Assembly (NCBI GenBank): GCA_026168455.1
Contig: CM047430.1
Span: 67,805,044-67,869,043, forward strand
DNA: 64,000 nucleotides
Source of the DNA: Theocolax elegans
Taxonomy: Eukaryota > Arthropoda > Insecta > Hymenoptera > Cerocephalidae
Reading direction: 5' to 3'
The notes beneath the pieces were generated by a model. That model was not told where the DNA came from. It saw only the letters and a list, made by a program, of their open reading frames with translations, and made no database searches. The position numbers and the translations under genes were made by a program. How positions within the stretch are numbered: position 1 is the stretch's first letter; the number at the start of each line of letters is the position of its first letter. This document shows positions 13,440 through 25,625 of the stretch, piece after piece.

Positions 13440-13790
13440 TCTCTTTGTCGGTGGTTCGCGAAACTCGCATTACCCCGCTATAATACGGTATCTCTGGGTT
13501 TAGGGATTCCCGGGGGAGCGCGCTAGTCGCGGCTTTAGGTTACACACACGTATACGCATGCACACACGGTCAGCACGGTGGATCGAGAGGCCAGCGAGCG
13601 GCGGCTCCATTTCGCTTGCACAGGTGCGGGAAAAATGCGCGCGAAAGACGGTGGACTGGGGTCGGTCTGGCGAGTTTTGTTCGGCTCTGCTCTGGCTCAC
13701 GGTTTGCACTGCCACACAGCTACACGGGCGCCGTGCGCGTGCGAGCTTATACCGAGGAGCCGTGGTCGGGATAAACCGGTTCGCCACTTT
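13440..13790. promoter_or_regulatory. CpG-dense block, possible regulatory or first-exon region
   Basis: A sharp rise in G+C and CpG between AT-rich flanks. It holds a kappaB-like palindrome GGGATTCCC at 13503-13511, a mixed CA/CG tract near 13540-13570 and repeated GCGCG and CGAG words. Open frames occur on both strands, as expected for CpG-rich DNA, and none looks like a known protein. A promoter role is inferred from composition only. Confidence 0.25.
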
Positions 13791-14191
13791 CGTGCTACGC
13801 CATATTTATGTCCATCTTTTTTCATTCTCCGTTTTTTTTGCCAACCCGTTGAGAAAAAGGACGATGTAGTTTTTCTTTCAAACACTCTTCGATACAATTA
13901 ATTTATATTAATCTTCCTTTTTTTTGTTACGTATAGATTACATTTTATTTTTTTATGGCGAAAAGCTTGCTGTATTATTCGAAAAAAGAAACTATGGTGT
14001 AGATAGAAAACATATAAGAGTAATTTCGTAGGTATTAAAAATTGATGAATATAGTATAAACTAGTTAATTCTGATTGTTTAATGGAACGATTATGTTTCA
14101 TTGGAAAATTATCGTTAAATTTTGATCGAATACGAAAAGTTTAGAAGTGAATACGACGTTCCCTTTCGCGTATTAAATAATTTTTTTTTTT
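13791..14191. other. AT-rich spacer, no gene seen
   Basis: T-rich and A-rich sequence containing poly-T runs, including one at 14181-14191 that abuts the tandem duplication. No gene or structured element seen. Confidence 0.7.
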
Positions 14192-14940
14192 AACTTTTGT
14201 TTTATATAAATTTGATTAAACATTCCAAAAGACATTATTATATTTTTATAGTTACAATCGGAGCAAATATATTTCTTCATTTTTTGGTATTAACTACAGG
14301 AGTAAGTTTTATCATTGAGCAAGCTACATTTCAAACTAATGAATAATATAACTACATTTACTAGTAGCTGAACCGATGATCAAATGTTTTATTTACGTAA
14401 CAATTGATGTAAAACAATATTATTCAGATGTTGATAATTATACAACAATTAAAAATTACATCCAAGTCGATCGATAAACCAAATGAACAATGTATTTATG
14501 TAGATCTGTTAAGAAAAAGCAGTTAACGTTTGAATATTGAGCGGCAATATAAACGACGGGTGCAGTTTGTAGTATTAGCTTGAGCTTCAACTCACCGAAT
14601 TGACTTTGAAACCTCTTGCTATTAGCAATTTCATTCAATTACACGATCTCGCGTTTCTCCGATTCGCGCGTGATATTTACGCTCGACAGGCTCTCGAGAT
14701 ACTCGTATAGCCGCGCTTACGTGTGTGCGTGGTGTTGTGTGTGTGTAGTATACGTCGAGCCGGAATTACGGTAACCTAGATCGAGTGTTCATTTCCCCTC
14801 TATGTAGTATTCCCGTCAACCTGCCCGGCGCGCCGCTTTGGCGCGCTTTCTTTCGCATCGTATCACTGCACACATCCCCCCGTGTACGTTGATAAAGTCG
14901 CGCTTCTCTTTGTTTCTTATTGTGGGTTAATGTTCTTTAT
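14192..14940. repeat. Tandem segmental duplication, copy 1 (749 bp)
   Basis: Aligns over its whole length with the adjacent 726-bp copy. By eye there are only about two substitutions outside indels. The indels are one A near 14208, 30 bases at 14461-14490 that are 2 bases in copy 2, a shorter GT tract, and six instead of seven Cs near 14875-14881. The unit runs from AT-rich DNA into a GC-richer half with a GGCGCGCC-containing patch. It has no terminal inverted repeats and no convincing frame, so it looks like a plain segmental duplication, not a transposon. Confidence 0.95.
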
Positions 14941-15666
14941 AACTTTTGTTTTATATAATTTGATTAAACATTCCAAAAGACATTATTATATTTTTAAAGT
15001 TACAATCGCAGCAAATATATTTCTTCATTTTTTGGTATTAACTACAGGAGTAAGTTTTATCATTGAGCAAGCTACATTTCAAACTAATGAATAATATAAC
15101 TACATTTACTAGTAGCTGAACCGATGATCAAATGTTTTATTTACGTAACAATTGATGTAAAACAATATTATTCAGATGTTGATAATTATACAACAATTAA
15201 AAATTACAATTGTATTTATGTAGATCTGTTAAGAAAAAGCAGTTAACGTTTGAATATTGAGCGGCAATATAAACGACGGGTGCAGTTTGTAGTATTAGCT
15301 TGAGCTTCAACTCACCGAATTGACTTTGAAACCTCTTGCTATTAGCAATTTCATTCAATTACACGATCTCGCGTTTCTCCGATTCGCGCGTGATATTTAC
15401 GCTCGACAGGCTCTCGAGATACTCGTATAGCCGCGCTTACGTGTGTGCGTGGTGTGCGTGTGTGTGTGTGTAGTATACGTCGAGCCGGAATTACGGTAAC
15501 CTAGATCGAGTGTTCATTTCCCCTCTATGTAGTATTCCCGTCAACCTGCCCGGCGCGCCGCTTTGGCGCGCTTTCTTTCGCATCGTATCACTGCACACAT
15601 CCCCCCCGTGTACGTTGATAAAGTCGCGCTTCTCTTTGTTTCTTATTGTGGGTTAATGTTCTTTAT
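14941..15666. repeat. Tandem segmental duplication, copy 2 (726 bp)
   Basis: Immediate head-to-tail repeat of 14192-14940. Both copies end in GTTCTTTAT, after which copy 1 runs into copy 2 and copy 2 runs into unique sequence (GGCCACGAC). An open frame at 14882-15094 straddles the junction and is a product of the duplication. The near-identity means the event is recent on an evolutionary scale, or that two alleles were placed side by side during assembly. Confidence 0.95.
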
Positions 15667-17302
15667 GGCCACGACTCGCTATCTGATGTACGTAGGTGGC
15701 GCGATTGCCATAACTATCCTTTGTGAAATTAATCTTTAGCGAATTTTATATTCTATTCCCTTAGCGCGAGAAACAAACCACCATAAGTGATACGCTTATG
15801 GTTTCATCTTTCTATGGGATTGTTTCCTTTTCCACCTTTTTTCTCCTTCTGCACTTTCGTTTCTTTCCTCTCCACGAGTACTCCAATCTCTAGATCGTTT
15901 ATATTATACGAATATCCTTCAAAATGTGTATATGTATATATCTACAACCACAACTGTACCACTTTTAAATGCTGCATTTTGTATTTTTTTCTCAGTTTTT
16001 CGTTTCTTCTTTGTCAATTATTTGCATCTTAATTTTACATATGTGTATTTTCAAACCTATGCACGAGTATTTGATTTTTAAAGTTTAATTATATCATGAA
16101 ACTTTGATGATTATATTCGGATTATTTTTCTAATTAATAATTACAATATTAAAAATGCATCAAATTGACAACTTTAATTAATATAATTTAAAAATATTAA
16201 ACATTGAATTTTGTGTCTAACGAATTTTTATTTGCCGTTAATTTTTGGAAACAGTTTGAAGATGTAATATGTACTCATTTAGTCTTATTAAAAAAAAATT
16301 CAAAACGAAAAATTGTATTGTATCGTTATGACAATAAACATCGATATTTTATCCCTGTAAGTGTAATATTTATTGCTTTTCATATTTGTTATTTCGTCAT
16401 ACATTTACATACTCATATTCATACTGAACATTACTCAATATCGATTGTTTGCCACAATACAGAACAAAGCGTTAAATCTGACACTACATTCATTAATGCT
16501 ACTAATCAACATGTATAATATACAAAGATTATCTATCATTGCATTAACATTAACTTATAATGTGTATATATTGGATATATATACTTAAATATTATTTTTA
16601 AATTATCTGGAGCAATAATGAATTATAAATAAAACATTAATAACTTGAATAAAAAGTAAAGTTAAATTACGATAAACGATTGTCGATAATAGAATAATTA
16701 TCGCTGTGCGTATATACATTTAATTGGAAGTAAACTGCTTTCTCGTAAAGGTAAAAAAAACTTGTCAGGCATCGGTCACGTGAGATAACCTATAGTCGCG
16801 AGATCTCACCTTTTGGAGTGAAATAAAATTAAATGTATCGGTATAAAAAGCTGTTAAACTTGCGATTACTGATTCCCGGGATGATCGCACGAAATTAGCG
16901 TCACGTATACGGGAAGAATGATTATAGTTGCGAAACGCGTACGCGTGCACCTAGAATGTGTGATAATCCTTTAGCCAGTACCACCTACGAGGCAATGATC
17001 GGTAAGCGTGTAGGTATCAGTCGTGTCGGTACCTACGTCGTCGTAATTCATCACAACCACGTCGCGTAATTTTGATTGAAAAAACGTTTGATTCGATGGT
17101 ACACTTAGCATATTAACATTGTTACGATCTCCCGTGCGAAATTACGGCTTATATGGTGCAAAGACTTTAGTCGATCATTTACATTAATTTTTGTATTAAT
17201 TTGTTTACACATACAAAACAAATATATACAATATAGTTTATTTATGTATTTTATTTTTTGATATGCGTACTTGATTTACTGCATTTAACTTACAAATATT
17301 TC
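15667..17302. other. Non-coding spacer with one unusually long AT-rich open frame
   Basis: AT-rich DNA. A stop-to-stop frame at 16201-16518 stays open for about 105 codons despite the AT richness but has no ATG at its beginning. It is discussed under findings and not called a gene. An E-box CACGTG in the context GTCACGTGAG lies near 16778. An inverted repeat GTAGGTA/TACCTAC spans 17010-17036. No RNA gene seen. Confidence 0.55.
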
Positions 17303-18357
17303 CGGGGAACGGATCTTTACCAAACTCTAGAATATGTTTACTACTATAAAAATAGGAAAATAGCCGGAGTTCTAAATTCTAACGCTCTTTTTACGACAGA
17401 TATAAGTAAATGACGAAGAATTTTGCCAAAAAAAACCCTTTACTTTGATCGTTTATAACTCGAAAACAAATAATGTCAATTACTCAAACCCTTTTTCGAA
17501 AGAAAGCTGAGATCGAGTAAATTGGATTTTAACAAAAAGGAGCTCAAATATATCTTGATTTTTCAAAAATGAATTTAACGATACTTTGATAACAATTTTG
17601 AATTATAAAATTTACTGATTTTTTAGGCCAAATCGTCTTATTTTTCTTTTTTTCATAAGTTTAGACCAAATCCAGATATTTGAGCTTAAGAATAATTTTC
17701 AAGTTCTTAGAACTTGTAAAATCGTTAGACCGAGCACATCCTTGTACTTCTGCGAATCTTATACATATGTCAATCTTTTGTACACGTTATATATAGCAAT
17801 TACAATTTTTGAAATTTCACTTGACTCTACTCATCTACGAGTAATGGAAGATCATTACTAACTGTTTGACATTTATGGTAAAGATTGTTTTGTTATATAT
17901 AATGTATTTTGTGAATTGTTGTTATTTAAAGAGTTTTTTGTATATTTATTTATAATTTTTTGTGTTCAATAAATTAGTACTTGAAGAGGTCTGCAAAACC
18001 TGGCAGACGAAACGTCGCACAACTTTTAAAATCAAATTGGTTGTTAATTTTATTACAACCTGGATTTAACCCATTAAAATCGTTTTTGTGGATTTTATCA
18101 TAACCATGAAGGGTGTACATTCTGAAAAAAATCTAATGTACTCGATCGATTAGTTATTTTTGGAATTTGGACTTGAGTGTTTATCTTTATTTATTCTTGA
18201 ATTATAATCTATGTAAGTCAAAGGATTTTTGGTGAAATTTTTTGTTATTTGTTTATATCTATCGTGAAAAAGTTCATTTGCACATGAACTTCCAGCTTTC
18301 TAATATTTTTATAATAATAAACGTATCCTAGAGTTTCATAAAGATCCGTTTCTCGAA
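17303..18357. mobile_element. Degenerate long-inverted-repeat element
   Basis: The outer 46 bases of the left arm (17308-17353) match the reverse complement of 18305-18350 at about 40 of 46 positions (shared AACGGATCTTTA and AAACTCTAG). Weaker similarity continues inward for roughly another 100 bp or more on each side. The interior is AT-rich with no reading frame. It carries a hammerhead-like motif at 17980-18016, which Penelope-type retroelements are known to carry, whereas the inverted arms are more like a DNA transposon or foldback element. Classification stays open and the outer boundary is uncertain by about 10-20 bp. Confidence 0.65.
17980..18016 (+). ncRNA. Hammerhead-like ribozyme motif, degenerate
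   Basis: Reading 5' to 3': TTGAAGA (17981-17987), a hairpin with arms GTCTGC/GCAGAC (17989-17994 and 18003-18008), then GAAA (18009-18012) and CGTC. The hammerhead core is CUGANGA, stem II, GAAA. Here the first C of the core is a T and everything else in the core fits. No clear stem III partner is visible upstream. I read it as a fossil or degenerate motif; catalytic activity is doubtful. Confidence 0.3.
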
Positions 18358-19576
18358 GTTAGAATACTCTCCTTGTTAGTGATTACAATAAAGTATTCTT
18401 ATATCTCTTTTCATATATCTAAGTTCAATAAAATATATATATTAAAATAAAATATTTAATTGAAATACGTGTGGTAGATATTAATAAATTTGATTTTCTT
18501 TTAATAAAAGTTTGAATAAATATTTATTTAATTCAAGCATTTTAAAACACATTACATAATACAAAAAAAATAATCAATTATTAAAACAATTTTTATGACA
18601 ATTTGCAGTAGAATTAAAAAATAACATTCCTCTGGTTATATCCAAAAGGATGACTGGACTGTGTGCCTTGAAATGTATACATGCATACGTACATTAATAG
18701 TTTGCATACAATTAAAGTATCAAAAGCGAAGAGGCCAAAATTAAATCGGTCGTTACTAAATGAGACCATAATTGTTTACGAAAACAATAAAACGGAATTG
18801 AAAATTCCTCCGATGCGTTCAATTAAGATTCAAGGCCGATAAGCAGAAACTGTACTTTTTGAACGACTTAATTAAATACGGAACGAGTTGAAAAAGGAAG
18901 AAGGAAAGGTGCACGATGGAAAAAAAGCCGAACAAACCTGACAAGCGTTCGTAAATCTAAAGAATGAAAAATAAAAGAGGCGAATGTTTAACCTTGCCAC
19001 ATACGAGATCCATACCGAGGTGCGAGTGCACGTAATATATATATGTATATACACATATACCTATACCTACGTCTATACCTATACGGATAAGAGACACGTG
19101 AATATTTGTATGTATATGTGTATATAGATATATATATATATATATAAGATTATTATTCCCGAAGCGTATCCGCCCCCTTTAACACGGTCTGCCTACTTTC
19201 TCGAGTCTCCCTCTTGTCTTGGATGCAAATTTGGGATCTCCGGTCCCGGGAAGAAAATTTTGCGTATCCGGAGGTTCGAGCCGTAGTATACAGGGATTTC
19301 CCCGGGTGTGCGTGTGTGTATGTGCATAATTTGCGGTGGCTCGCGATTAAAATCCCATAACGGGCGGAGTGTGCGTTACGCGCGGGCGTCCGACCAATGA
19401 TTCATGATAGGTAGTGCAGTTAATTCGCGACGCTCGCCCGAGAGCTGCTGAGCGACGGGCCAAACAAAGTGAACGTTCGTCTCGCCCTCGAGCTATTCAT
19501 CTTTCAGTGCGATGCGACGCATAGGTGTGGCGCGAATGTAATTGCATATTGCACCTTTAACCGGGACATACAGAAT

Positions 19577-19579
<3 letters not shown>
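18358..19579. other. Non-coding spacer, no gene seen
   Basis: AT-rich to about 18700, then mixed. A TA-rich stretch with short CTATAC-type repeats covers 19036-19146. A CpG-richer patch at 19170-19560 leads into the (AC)n array. No open frame with a recognisable product. Confidence 0.65.

Positions 19580-19616
<37 letters not shown>
19580..19616. repeat. (AC)n microsatellite
   Basis: Eighteen uninterrupted AC units followed by a short TA run. It generates a His/Thr repeat frame that is not a gene. Confidence 0.98.
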
Positions 19617-19622
<6 letters not shown>

Positions 19623-21030
19623 CATACAGACACGCGAGCGAGCAAGCAAGCGGCACTAAGGATTCTCACGATGAAGATGCGGTTGTCGTTGTCTATATGT
19701 CCCTGTGTCCTGGGGCTCCACCCGTCTAATTCCTAGATTGCTTTACCTGATGCCTACCCAATTTTCGGCCGTACGGTTTCGTACGCTCCGTTAATATTTA
19801 TCTCGTCGTTAATATTTACGGTTTGTTAGCCCGTGGTGCTGTTGCACATCTATACCTCCTTTCTGTTTTACTGCACACTCTGGATTTCACTTCGTTATAG
19901 ATCTTTATTGATTAACCTCCTTCTCAATAAATTATTTCTTTCCTTATACATATGTTCATTAATTTTTTTCTCTTTACTAGTCACGCGAATTTTTAAGACT
20001 GTTGGTTGTGTACCCCCATTCGATTGTATAATGCATTAGAATCAACGGACAATAATTATTTAACAGAAAGCGAAAAATTATAATGATTCCAAATTATAAG
20101 ATATATTTATTTATGTATTCATTATATTAACAAATAAATAATTTTGTATATTTAACGTGTTGTGAAGTTTATGTTACCTATAAAACCCGAAAATTATAAG
20201 TAAAATATAGAACTGAAAATCTGAAAATAACGTACGTAATGCTTAAATGATGTAGAAATAGCTTACACAGTGAATTTATAATTTTATATAAAATAACAAG
20301 TATAATAATTACTTTTTATCGGTAACAATTAAGAATTAAAATCACGGGTACTCAAAAATTTCAATCTTTAAGGCATAAAAACTATTTTAAAAAATTTGCA
20401 GATAATTTTCAGAGGAAACAAAAGGTGTAAACGTGATTTATATAGATAACGAACATTGAGTAAAATTATATTTTTTACGCACTGTGCGTTAAAAAAATTG
20501 TTTTCCTTCGAACTTTCATAATGTGCAAGTTATTACTGTTTCAACATACATTTTATTTTCGATATGCCGCACCGAGCACCAGTAAATAAATATATGTAAC
20601 AAATGTTATTATGAAATCTTGTATAAGGTCATCGGTAATTATTAGGTTTTATTTTTGCCCGTACATCCGGGGAGTCGAGTCTACCAAAAAATATTTATTC
20701 CTCTTATTTTGTGCGCGTCCAAGTCGGGCTGTGACGAGGCGACACGCAACATGCATCGAAGAGTTCTGCGAGCGCATAGCCTTATAGCAACAATAACACC
20801 GGAGGAAGGAGGCTAGGCTATATTCACCTGCCGAGGCGGTCTACACGCGCGTGTATAAGAGAACGAGAAAAGTATCGGAGTTGAACCGTGCTAGAAGGAG
20901 AAGGAAGAGAGGAGGAGACAAGGGACAACCGAGGAGTTCGAGGCCGCAACCGGCTTGGCAGCATGTCACCCTCTCCGCGCGGGTGACTACGTTGGTTCCT
21001 TTTCCTCGGGCCGGTCTTGTCACGCCTGCT
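19617..21030. other. Mosaic non-coding DNA, no gene seen
   Basis: A GC-richer tail of the previous block runs to about 19790, followed by AT-rich spacer to about 20640 and another GC-richer block from 20660. Frames on both strands of 20820-21030 are short and compositionally biased. No gene seen. Confidence 0.65.
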
Positions 21031-21068
21031 CCTCTCTCTCTCTCTCTCTCCCTCTCTATACATCTATA

Positions 21069-21105
<37 letters not shown>

Positions 21106-21106
21106 T
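21031..21106. repeat. Compound (CT)n/(TC)n microsatellite
   Basis: Two pure CT arrays (about 21032-21050 and 21071-21099) separated by a short TATACATC-type spacer. Produces Leu/Ser and Arg/Glu repeat frames on the two strands. Confidence 0.96.
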
Positions 21107-23731
21107 CTTACTCTTGGTCGGGTAAGATACGGAAACGCTTTCCACACTGCATGGCCCACGATATCGTCGCTTTTTAGAACGAAGAATCCTTTAAATTTTA
21201 TTTTCGATGCATTGCCTGATTAGGAAACATCCGTAGTCGATATGTCTATTATGTTCATCTTTTCTATGTACAATGGACTTGATTTCACTTGTTTCTTGAA
21301 GGATGTGATTATTGAATATTTTCTTAATGGAATATTTTACAAAATACATATATAATATTTTTTACTAAGCTCACTGTTCACGTTTTACTTGTATTTGAAA
21401 ATAATTTAATTCACGAATCGATAATTGAATTATTACTTAATTTTTTTCAATTTCGAAATAAATATTGAATTGTTTATTAAATTTATTTTATAATTACAAA
21501 CCTAATATAATGTTTTAATTAAACTTGATTAAGATTAAGTAATACGTATATCAAACATATGGACATAAGTTTTTATAAAATAAATGCAGAAAAACGTAGC
21601 CGCTTTCGTCGGATGGAAGTTCACGCAGTGTCTGCTTGGCAGTCAAACGAGCGTCCGATCGGCTAATAATATGCGTAAATATATCTACAATGCTGCGTGG
21701 TAGTACCTGATTGTAAACAGGGATTAACATTTTTTATGAGAAAGATAACACAACACACTAAAAAAATTGTCCATTAAAAATTATAAAATAATTGAATTTT
21801 TATTTAAAGACGGTATAATAATCGAGAAACGTTCAACAAAGGTATATTGAAAAAATTCACTTAACATTATAATATTTATTTGTAAATTAAAAAGACCAAT
21901 TATAACTCTACACTGGTAATTTGTAAATTTTAGTACAATTTTTATTTTAAAATATTTAGAATTATTTACGAGTTATTTTTTGTACAATCGATAATTAATT
22001 AATTTTATATTGACTTCAATTAATTTAAGTATATTTTACCGTTTTAATTAATCATAAAATTTGCACGAACAAATAATATTATCAACTGGAAGTATGATTA
22101 TAATTTTATAAATAATAATTATAAACAAATTAAAGTGAAATTAGTCTTTTAAAATGAAAGAGTAGGGCAATTTGTGATTCCGGTTTTTCGGTTCGTACCT
22201 CGCAATTCCGGTCGTTGTTACCATCGCTAGTCTCTATAGTGAAAGATAAAGTTAAAAGTGGAACACGTTCCAACTGATAGGCAGTTAACGTACCTCGCAG
22301 CTCTCATGTTCTCCGAAAGGTAGAAAATTATACCATTTAAAATATCGTAAAATTTTCAATTATCAATAATTACATTATTTTCATAATCCTTAGGGATTAT
22401 TTGTTAACGATTATAAATATATCGTTGATGATTAATAAATGTATAATTCGAAATGAAAAGTATTAATTTAAAGTGACAGCCCATTAGGCACATAATACCC
22501 ATGGTTAATTTAATCGCGCGTAATACGTCATAATATTACACACCTATATCGTACAATAGTGTCGAAAGTTTTTGTCGATGCAGACCGAGACGTCGAATCA
22601 AAGGGCAATCTATCTCGAGTACGATTCGTCGAATCACATTTGTATCAAATGCAGAGACGTCTCTTTGGCTCATCTTTTTTTGTTTAACGCGTATATGCAC
22701 AGAGTCCTTAAAACTCACGAGGCTCATCGTTATATACCTTGGGCTGTGCATTCTCAAGCGCTCATATGAAGACGTAATTCATTGCTGCGCCTACTCGACG
22801 TTAGCATATTGCATGAGATATCCTCGCGTGCACTCACTGCGCGCTAGCGACGCGAATCGCTTATCCTGGGCGAGTGGGCACAATATCTACAGCGCACCTT
22901 GAGCAAGAATGCACACTGAATACCTTTAATCGGCTATACGAATGTGTATATATGTACATATGAATGCACGTATGTGTCGATCACTCAAATACATATATTT
23001 ATATTATAGGAATACCCATTTTTGTTTTATTTCATCGTAACGAAATTTTCGCCGACCGGTTTGAAAATGTGTGATATTCTCTAACTAAAGTTTGTACACA
23101 CAACCACTGTAGGACGGAACATCACTTTGCTACATATTATAAATTTTACACGATTTTCGTAGAAATTTTTAAACATGATAACTCTGCATTAAGAGACAAT
23201 AAAATGGTAAGAATTTGTTAAAATATTTTTTTTTGAACAGGTATAATATTAAAAATTCTTGTACAGTAATAGTGGGAGAATGAGTCAAACCTTCTGGAAA
23301 ATAATAAAATATAATATTCAGGATTATTCCATTGAAGCGAGGAGGGAAAGGTATAATTAAATTCAAATCGAATAAAATACAGTTGGAATTCCTATGAGAA
23401 TATAAAAAAGGAAGAAGGATGACCCAGAATTTGGTCGAATGCACGACGTAACGTCGCGACGTCGCTGTACGTATCACCTTGCAATTTTTCCTCATTCCTC
23501 AGCTCTCCCGATGTCTCTTTGAGAAGAAGTCTCTGCCTCTCTTTTATACAGGATGCAACACGTACACAAGGAGCCTTGCGCGCGCTCGCGCGAAATAAAT
23601 TCCTTATCCGTAGTCCCAATCTGTCAAGTACCTCCCACTGGCTGGGTATACCTCGGTTGCTCGCTCGTCGGGGCGTCGTTGTAATGTAAATATGGAAAAG
23701 GTTGTTGATTCATGCATGAGACCGACATGAA

Positions 23732-23735
<4 letters not shown>
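21107..23735. other. AT-rich spacer and GC-richer patches, no gene seen
   Basis: 21240-22520 is AT-rich and featureless. 22530-22930 is GC-richer with scattered CpG. 23420-23660 includes overlapping palindromes at 23444-23462 centred on ACGTCGCGACGT. None of the frames shows a known domain. Confidence 0.65.

Positions 23736-23766
<31 letters not shown>
23736..23766. repeat. (CT)n microsatellite
   Basis: A pure CT run inside a CpG-containing block. It is the source of an Arg/Glu repeat in a 196-codon minus-strand frame at 23624-24214, which is therefore not treated as a gene. Confidence 0.96.
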
Positions 23767-23769
<3 letters not shown>

Positions 23770-24921
23770 CCAGTGAGCCGTGAAACTGATGCATACGTAT
23801 CGCCGCGCGATCCCCCGTTGAGACTCGCGAGCTCTCTCTCGCTCTCGCATTTCTGCATGGGCTAAGCGCGAGAGGTGTACATGCCTCTCTTTGCGTCCTG
23901 TATATATATACCTGTCCACGTGTGAGTGTGCGTGCGTGTATATAAGCATACGGACAGAGAGGAATAGACGCGCGAGAGGGCCAATAAAACATTAACCTAC
24001 GTGAGGAGCAAGGCATATACATACCGCCTCTGTCTTTGTCCCTGGTACCTTGGTTATATGCACCCTTGCGCATGCAATTGCAAATATCGCGCGACGAGCT
24101 ATATATAGCTAGTACTTTGCTTTGTGTCGGACGAGACCGCGTGTACACAGTGCCGAGGCGTACCGTGGACGAGCTTTTACTCCTGAGGACTTTGCACCCT
24201 CCTCGATCTAACATTTTAACCTTCGTTTATGCGCTTATTACCCTGCGTGAAATGTATATTACGAGGAGGTAATATACTTGATTAATTACAATCTTTTATT
24301 AAATATATTGAACTCTGTTAAACAATTTCAAAATAACGATTATTTGGGTAAGTACCTTAAGATTTTATTATAGCAAATCTGAAATTTTCAACATTTCAAT
24401 ATAATCTAGCGATCGTCGTATTTGTACATCTGAAACAAAATTATATAGTTTTTAAACCAGTAAAATTTTACCACTATAAGTTATATTTTCGAAAGACAGT
24501 ATCAAAGTAAAACCAATTCCTCAGTACATTTATTAGACTACGGTATAAATCTCGTATAATATGCATAAATTTCTATATGGGATACGATACAATAGCTCGT
24601 GACACAGAAAGACTATAAGTGGAAGTGGAAGAAAAAAAGTAAGGAATAGCTCGAGTCCGAAAATAAATTGCAGCGACATAATTTTTATCTCGTCGTCGGT
24701 CGCGATTTCCTTGGTTAAATCCCTTAACTCTCAAGGATGCTCCTTGAAAATACGAATAATGGAGGAAATTTGCAAACTACGGACAGCTAGCTAGCTACGA
24801 AGGAGAGTGGAAGGGGTTAAGGTGGGTGGGTGCAGGTTACGCCAAGGGGATATGGATGTAGAGAAGCGAGGACGGTGGTGGTGTGCGGAAGATCGGGCGT
24901 ATAGGGTTGCCGCGCAGAAAC

Positions 24922-24948
24922 AGTGGCGCGAGTGGCGCGAGTGGCGCA
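24922..24948. repeat. Three-copy 9-bp tandem repeat
   Basis: AGTGGCGCG occurs three times head to tail, the last copy ending in A. A small minisatellite in a GC-rich block. Confidence 0.93.
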
Positions 24949-25625
24949 CCACTGGGTATAAATCAACATTACGCTGTATTAAGGTGAAGTTCGCGGCGCC
25001 GCAACTTCCCCACCTCTACGGCAACCCTACACGCTCGGGGTTCCCTTTCCTTGCGCGTTTCTCGCGTACCGTCCCGCGAGTTTACCCCGCGAACCAAAGG
25101 TGAACACGACTATGCCGTTGCTTATACAACTGTTTTATCTCTCTCTCTTTCTCCCCCCCCCCTCCTCTCTCTCTCTCTCTCTTTCTCGGTTGTTCGGTCT
25201 CTTCATTGAACTTTCGAGTTACTCGGGCGCACTCCACCTACGCTAAGGGATTTTTGTTACGGCGATGTACGTCGCGTTTGGGAATACGGTACGCGCCCTT
25301 CTTCTTTTTCTCGTGTATATTCTCGGGTATTTTTCCTCTTGATCTATTATCTCTACGTCTTTCCGCCGAGTTTTCGAATTTCCCGTAAATGTTGAAAACG
25401 AATGATCAAAATTATAAACATTATGTAATTACGATCGAAAAAAGAATACGCGTACATATAGGTACCCATAGAAAGAGAGAAAGGCAGACACAAGGAGTGG
25501 AAAAGGGATCGCGCTTGATAACACGGTGGCGGAGAGGCGGCAGCGAGGAGGCCGGGGAATATGGGGAGTAAGAGTACAGCGGAGGCTGAAGATAGGCAAG
25601 ACCCAAATCCTTGAGCTTAACTAAT

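Noticed and set aside
14882..15094. 70-codon open frame with hydrophobic segments
   Set aside because: It begins in one tandem copy and ends in the other. The frame exists only because of the duplication junction, and copy 1 carries stops at the matching place.
23624..24214. 196-codon minus-strand open frame
   Set aside because: The frame runs through a (CT)n array that gives an Arg/Glu repeat, overlaps other open frames on both strands, and has no recognisable domain or splice context.
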